Source: Acidobacteriaceae bacterium dw_441
GTDB lineage: Bacteria > Acidobacteriota > Terriglobia > Terriglobales > Acidobacteriaceae
Direction: 5' to 3'
DNA length: 64,000 nt
Assembly (NCBI GenBank): GCA_018449715.1
Contig: JAAVVA010000004.1
Location: 310,001-374,000 of the forward strand
Under the pieces are notes generated by a model. The model made no database searches, was not told where the DNA came from, and saw only the letters and a program-made list of their open reading frames with translations. The translations under genes were made by a program, and so were the position numbers. Shown here one piece after another: positions 61,069 to 64,000 of the stretch (positions are counted from its first letter, which is position 1; every line of letters starts with the position of its first letter).

Positions 61069-62265
61069 ATGGCGCAGACCGAGGTTTTGAAAGGACGCGG
61101 GTTGGGGCTGAGTGAACTGGCTCCGCGCCTGGTGCAGTCGGAGATTCGCGCCATGAGCGTCGAGAGCGACCGCGTGAATGGCGTCAATCTGGCGCAAGGG
61201 GTCTGCGATACCGAGGTTCCGCAGGTGGTGCTGAACGGCGCGGCTGCGGCGATGCGTGACGGCCACAACATCTACACGCGGCTGGATGGGATTCAGCGGC
61301 TGCGGCGGGCTATCGCTGAAAAGACCGAGCGGATGCAGGGGATCGTGGTCGATCCCGACCACGAGGTGCTGGTGACCAGCGGAGCGACCGGGGCGTTTCA
61401 TGCGGTGGCGATGGCGCTGTTCGATCCCGGCGACGAGGTGCTGTTGTTCGAGCCGTACTACGGCTATCACGTGGGGACGCTGAAGTCGCTACGGGTGACG
61501 CCGGTTGCGGTGGAGCTGGAGGCTCCCGAGTGGAAGCTCGACCTTGCGCGGGTGCGTGCGGCGATCACGCCCCGGACCCGTGCCGTGGTGGTGAATACGC
61601 CGTCGAATCCGGCGGGCAAGGTCTTCACCCGCGAAGAGCTGCAGGGGCTGGCCGCGATTGCGCAGGAGTTCGACCTGTTCCTCCTGACCGATGAGATTTA
61701 TGAGCACTTCATCTACGGCGACGCGAAGCACCTCAGCCCGGCGACGCTCGAGGGGATGCGCGAGCGGACGATCATCATGTCCGGGTACTCGAAGACGTTT
61801 TCGGTGACGGGATGGCGCATCGGGTACGTGATCGCCGATGCGAAGTGGATTCCCGCCATCGGGTACTTCCACGACCTGCTGTATGTGTGCGCCCCCTCGC
61901 CGTTTCAGCACGGCGTCGCCGACGGGGTGGAGCAGCTGGGGCAGACGTTTTATGCCCGGCTGGCGCTCGATCACGAGGTCAAACGCGAGATGCTGGTGAG
62001 TGCGCTGCGGGATGCGGGGCTGACTCCGCATGTGCCGGATGGAGCGTACTACATTCTGGCTTCGACGACGGGGCTGGAGGGAGTGCTCGAAGGCGTGACT
62101 GCCGCGCAGAGGGCGCGCTCGCTGCTGGCGAAGACCGGAGTGGCCGCGGTGGCGGGGTCGGCGTTCTTCCGTCCGGGCAAAGGTGAGGACCTGCTGCGGT
62201 TCTGCTTCGCGAAGAAGGATGAAGACCTAAGCGAAGCCTGCCGGAGATTGCGGACGCTGAAGTAG
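61069..62265 (+). CDS. PLP-dependent class I/II aminotransferase
   Basis: The ATG at 61069 has GGGAGGAG at a good spacing and gives 398 residues; an upstream frame to 60751 is antisense-like. PLP lysine Lys242 in SGYSKTFSVTGWRIGY, with Asn180, Asp208, Tyr211 and Arg250, identify a fold-type I aminotransferase. The N-terminus (RLVQSEIRAM, LAQGVCDTEVP) and LVTSGATGAFHAVAMALFDPGDEVLLFEPYYGYH are close to kynurenine/aspartate-type enzymes. Substrate is unknown. Repeat copy C follows. Confidence 0.93.
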   Translation: MAQTEVLKGRGLGLSELAPRLVQSEIRAMSVESDRVNGVNLAQGVCDTEVPQVVLNGAAAAMRDGHNIYTRLDGIQRLRRAIAEKTERMQGIVVDPDHEVLVTSGATGAFHAVAMALFDPGDEVLLFEPYYGYHVGTLKSLRVTPVAVELEAPEWKLDLARVRAAITPRTRAVVVNTPSNPAGKVFTREELQGLAAIAQEFDLFLLTDEIYEHFIYGDAKHLSPATLEGMRERTIIMSGYSKTFSVTGWRIGYVIADAKWIPAIGYFHDLLYVCAPSPFQHGVADGVEQLGQTFYARLALDHEVKREMLVSALRDAGLTPHVPDGAYYILASTTGLEGVLEGVTAAQRARSLLAKTGVAAVAGSAFFRPGKGEDLLRFCFAKKDEDLSEACRRLRTLK

Positions 62266-62270
62266 GCTTT

Positions 62271-62505
62271 GCAGGATGACCGGGTGCCCCATCCTTGCCG
62301 ACGGTCTTATCCTCGGGAAGGGTGGGATGCGGGATTTTGGTGACCGGAAAGACAAAGGTTCGTGCGAGTGTTGAAGGGATACATCCCACCCTTCGTCGCG
62401 GTGAAGCTGCGTCGAAGAATGGGGCACCCGATCATCCTGCGAACCCACATTCTGACATCCTGCAAACCCACATCTGGCGATAGGACCGCCAGATATGGGG
62501 CACCC
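62271..62505. repeat. Nested-palindrome intergenic repeat, copy C, with an attached short module
   Basis: Arms at 62271-62296 and 62415-62440 are near-exact reverse complements, sharing CGGGTGCCCCATCCTT. Right of them ATCCTGC(G/A)AACCCACAT occurs twice (62434-62450, 62457-62473), and then a short palindrome ATCTGGCG-ATAGGAC-CGCCAGAT with GGGGCACCC ends the element. The latter matches copy D. The whole fills the gap between convergent genes. Confidence 0.88.
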
Positions 62506-62605
62506 GTATCCATTTTTGCGGGAGGATTGGGTGGGCACCCCGGTCGTTCCGCAAAGAAATACAGGGATTTTTCGGCTTCGCCACAGAATGATGGTTGTGG
62601 GGAGG

Positions 62606-63808
62606 CTAGGCGGCGGGTGGGGTGTCGAATTGCGGGGTTTCGAGCGCGTCCTGATAGCCCTCGTAGACGCGGTCGAAGACCGCATCCCAACTGCACGTAA
62701 GAGCATAGGCACGGGCGGCCTCACGCATCTGGCGCAGGCGGTCGCGGTCTTCGGCGAGGGCGGCGATGGCCTCGACGAAGCCGGAGTCGGGGACGATGAA
62801 GCCGGTCTCCTGGTCGCGGACGATGTACTTGGGGCCTCCGTCAGGGGTGACGATGGCGGGGACTCCGCTCGAAAGCGCCTCGAGCACGACGTTGCCGAAG
62901 GTGTCGGTGTGCGAGGGGAAGACGAAGAGGTCCATGTCGGCGTAGGCGCGGGCGAGGTCGGCTCCGCGCAGCACACCGGGCAGGTCAGCCTGGGTGAGCG
63001 AAGAGCGCAGAGCTTCCTCTTCGGCTCCGTGGCCGACGATCAGGAAGCGGAAGTTGGTGATGCCGCGGGCGAGCAGGCCGCGCTCGATCTCTGTGAGCAG
63101 GGCGACGTTCTTTTCGACCGAGAGGCGTCCGACATAGCCGAGGACGAGGGTGTCGTCGTCGAGCGGGCGGGTGCGGTGCGCGGGCGAGAACTGGACGGTA
63201 TCGACCCCGCGCTGCATCAGGTGGCAGGGGCGGCTGGTGGCCCGCTCGAGCATGTTGCACAGCTCGGTGTTGGGAGCGAAGAGCACGCGGGCCAGCGAGT
63301 AGAAGCGCGTGGTGGCCCACAGCGAGCTGTTCTCGACGCCCTGCTCGAGGTTGGCGGCGGCGGGGGGCGAGAGACGGCGGGTCAGCCAGTCGAGGCGGCG
63401 GGCGGCGTACTCGTGGACGTTGGTGTGCCACGAGGCGGCGAGCGGAATGCCCTGCTCCCAGGCGAAGTACGCCCCGAAGATGCCCAGCTCGCTGGGGCCG
63501 GTGATATGGATGACGTCCGGGCGGAACTTGAGAAGCTCGCGCCGGATCGCTCCCGAGTGACGGAAATAAAGCGGGTCGAAGTGGAGGTCTTTTTCGAGGC
63601 CGAAGGCGGCTCGGGAGCGGGGAAGCTCAAGGGTGCGCAGCTCGGTGGCGTGCTCGAAGGCCTCGGCGCGGGAACCGGCGCGGACGCAGAGGAACGGCAG
63701 CGCGTGGCGTTCGGCGTAGGCGACGAAGTTGCGGCTGGTGTGCGCGACGCCGTTGATCTCGTGGAAGGAGTCGGGAAGGTAAGCGATTCGGGGAGTACGC
63801 ACGTCCAT
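62606..63808 (-). CDS. GT4-type glycosyltransferase
   Basis: A 400-residue GT-B enzyme of family GT4: RIAYLPDSFHEINGVAHTSRNF at the start, RPDVIHITGPSELGIFG, then LVLGYVGRLSVEKNVALL for the donor lobe and FPSHTDTFGNVVLEALSSGVPAIVTPDGGPKYIV for the nucleotide-sugar motif. The shape is that of PimB/alpha-mannosyl or glucosyl lipid enzymes, but the target is not known. It lies next to another leftward gene that leaves the window. Confidence 0.91.
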   Translation of the reverse strand: MDVRTPRIAYLPDSFHEINGVAHTSRNFVAYAERHALPFLCVRAGSRAEAFEHATELRTLELPRSRAAFGLEKDLHFDPLYFRHSGAIRRELLKFRPDVIHITGPSELGIFGAYFAWEQGIPLAASWHTNVHEYAARRLDWLTRRLSPPAAANLEQGVENSSLWATTRFYSLARVLFAPNTELCNMLERATSRPCHLMQRGVDTVQFSPAHRTRPLDDDTLVLGYVGRLSVEKNVALLTEIERGLLARGITNFRFLIVGHGAEEEALRSSLTQADLPGVLRGADLARAYADMDLFVFPSHTDTFGNVVLEALSSGVPAIVTPDGGPKYIVRDQETGFIVPDSGFVEAIAALAEDRDRLRQMREAARAYALTCSWDAVFDRVYEGYQDALETPQFDTPPAA

Positions 63809-63874
63809 AAAGTATCGCGGAGTTTTGCTACGGCAGGATGAAAAACCGCCCGTACTGCGCGTTTTGCGGCAGCG

Positions 63875-64000
63875 TCAGGAGTTGGGATTGAACAGCTCGT
63901 CGGTGGACGGGCGGCGGGGCGCAGCGGTGCGGGGAGAACGGATGCTCTGGATCGCCGGGCGGGTTGCGACAGGTGGGCGGGAGAGGTGCGTCAGAAGGTC
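63875..64000 (-). CDS. C-terminal end of an unknown protein (cut by window edge)
   Basis: A leftward open frame of 42 residues enters from the right edge and ends at TGA (63875-63877), 66 bases before the start of the GT4 gene. It reads DLLTHLSRP...TDELFNPNS, a proline/arginine-rich tail. Too little is present to name it. It is probably on the same transcript as the GT4 gene. Confidence 0.5.
   Translation of the reverse strand, partial: DLLTHLSRPPVATRPAIQSIRSPRTAAPRRPSTDELFNPNS

Noticed and set aside
62434-62473. Two copies of a 17-base unit as the start of a CRISPR array
   Set aside because: Only two units, a 6-base spacer, and they belong to the palindromic repeat family.

Overview
The window is a stretch of bacterial chromosome that is GC-rich apart from one AT-richer segment at about 7.0-17.2 kb. 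The gene set (gatCA, a bactofilin, a WXXGXW-repeat lipoprotein, zinc-ribbon proteins, a PAP2-Wzi fusion, a rhamnose-type exopolysaccharide locus) suggests an Acidobacteriota member of the Terriglobia/Acidobacteriaceae type. That placement is inferred from gene content and was not tested. Codon usage is GC-biased, so many long antisense ORFs are shadows. TTG or GTG starts are common (gatA, serA, ilvA, rpsU, tyrA).

Layout. 0-2 kb: a heptose-bisphosphatase fragment, rmlC and an initiating sugar-phosphate transferase. 2-4 kb: a DUF721 protein and gatC-gatA. 4-20 kb: an exopolysaccharide/capsule locus with a large SLBB export protein, a Wzz-like co-polymerase, five glycosyltransferases, a polymerase-like membrane protein, a Wzx flippase and a PAP2-Wzi outer-membrane fusion. 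20-37 kb: mixed metabolism, transport and envelope genes (rpiA, a YeiH-type exporter with a 35-codon membrane microprotein, MarC, a quinone oxidoreductase, bactofilin, a Tat-exported GH28, an OPT transporter, TolC, a NodB deacetylase). 37-46.8 kb: amino-acid biosynthesis (serA, then trpB-trpA-chorismate mutase-DAHP synthase-tyrA-ilvA). 47-64 kb: ddl, a TPR glycosyltransferase, a degenerate AAA protein, acnA, purD, rpsU, a ParD/ParE pair fused by overlap to a gamma-carbonic anhydrase and an aminotransferase, and a GT4 glycosyltransferase.

The two most notable signals are not ordinary genes. First, the trpB leader (about 40864-41036) reads as a ribosome-dependent attenuator. A 24-codon peptide ORF carries Tyr-Trp-Tyr codons inside hairpin strand 1, strand 2 can pair either with strand 1 or with the left arm of a terminator, and the terminator ends 28 nt before the trpB start. 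Second, a family of nested-palindrome intergenic repeats (core GGGTGCCCCATCCTT) occurs five times. All three full-length copies sit between convergent gene ends.

No tRNA, rRNA, CRISPR array or insertion sequence was recognised. The gene at the left edge is cut at its 5' end, and the window also ends inside a gene on the minus strand.
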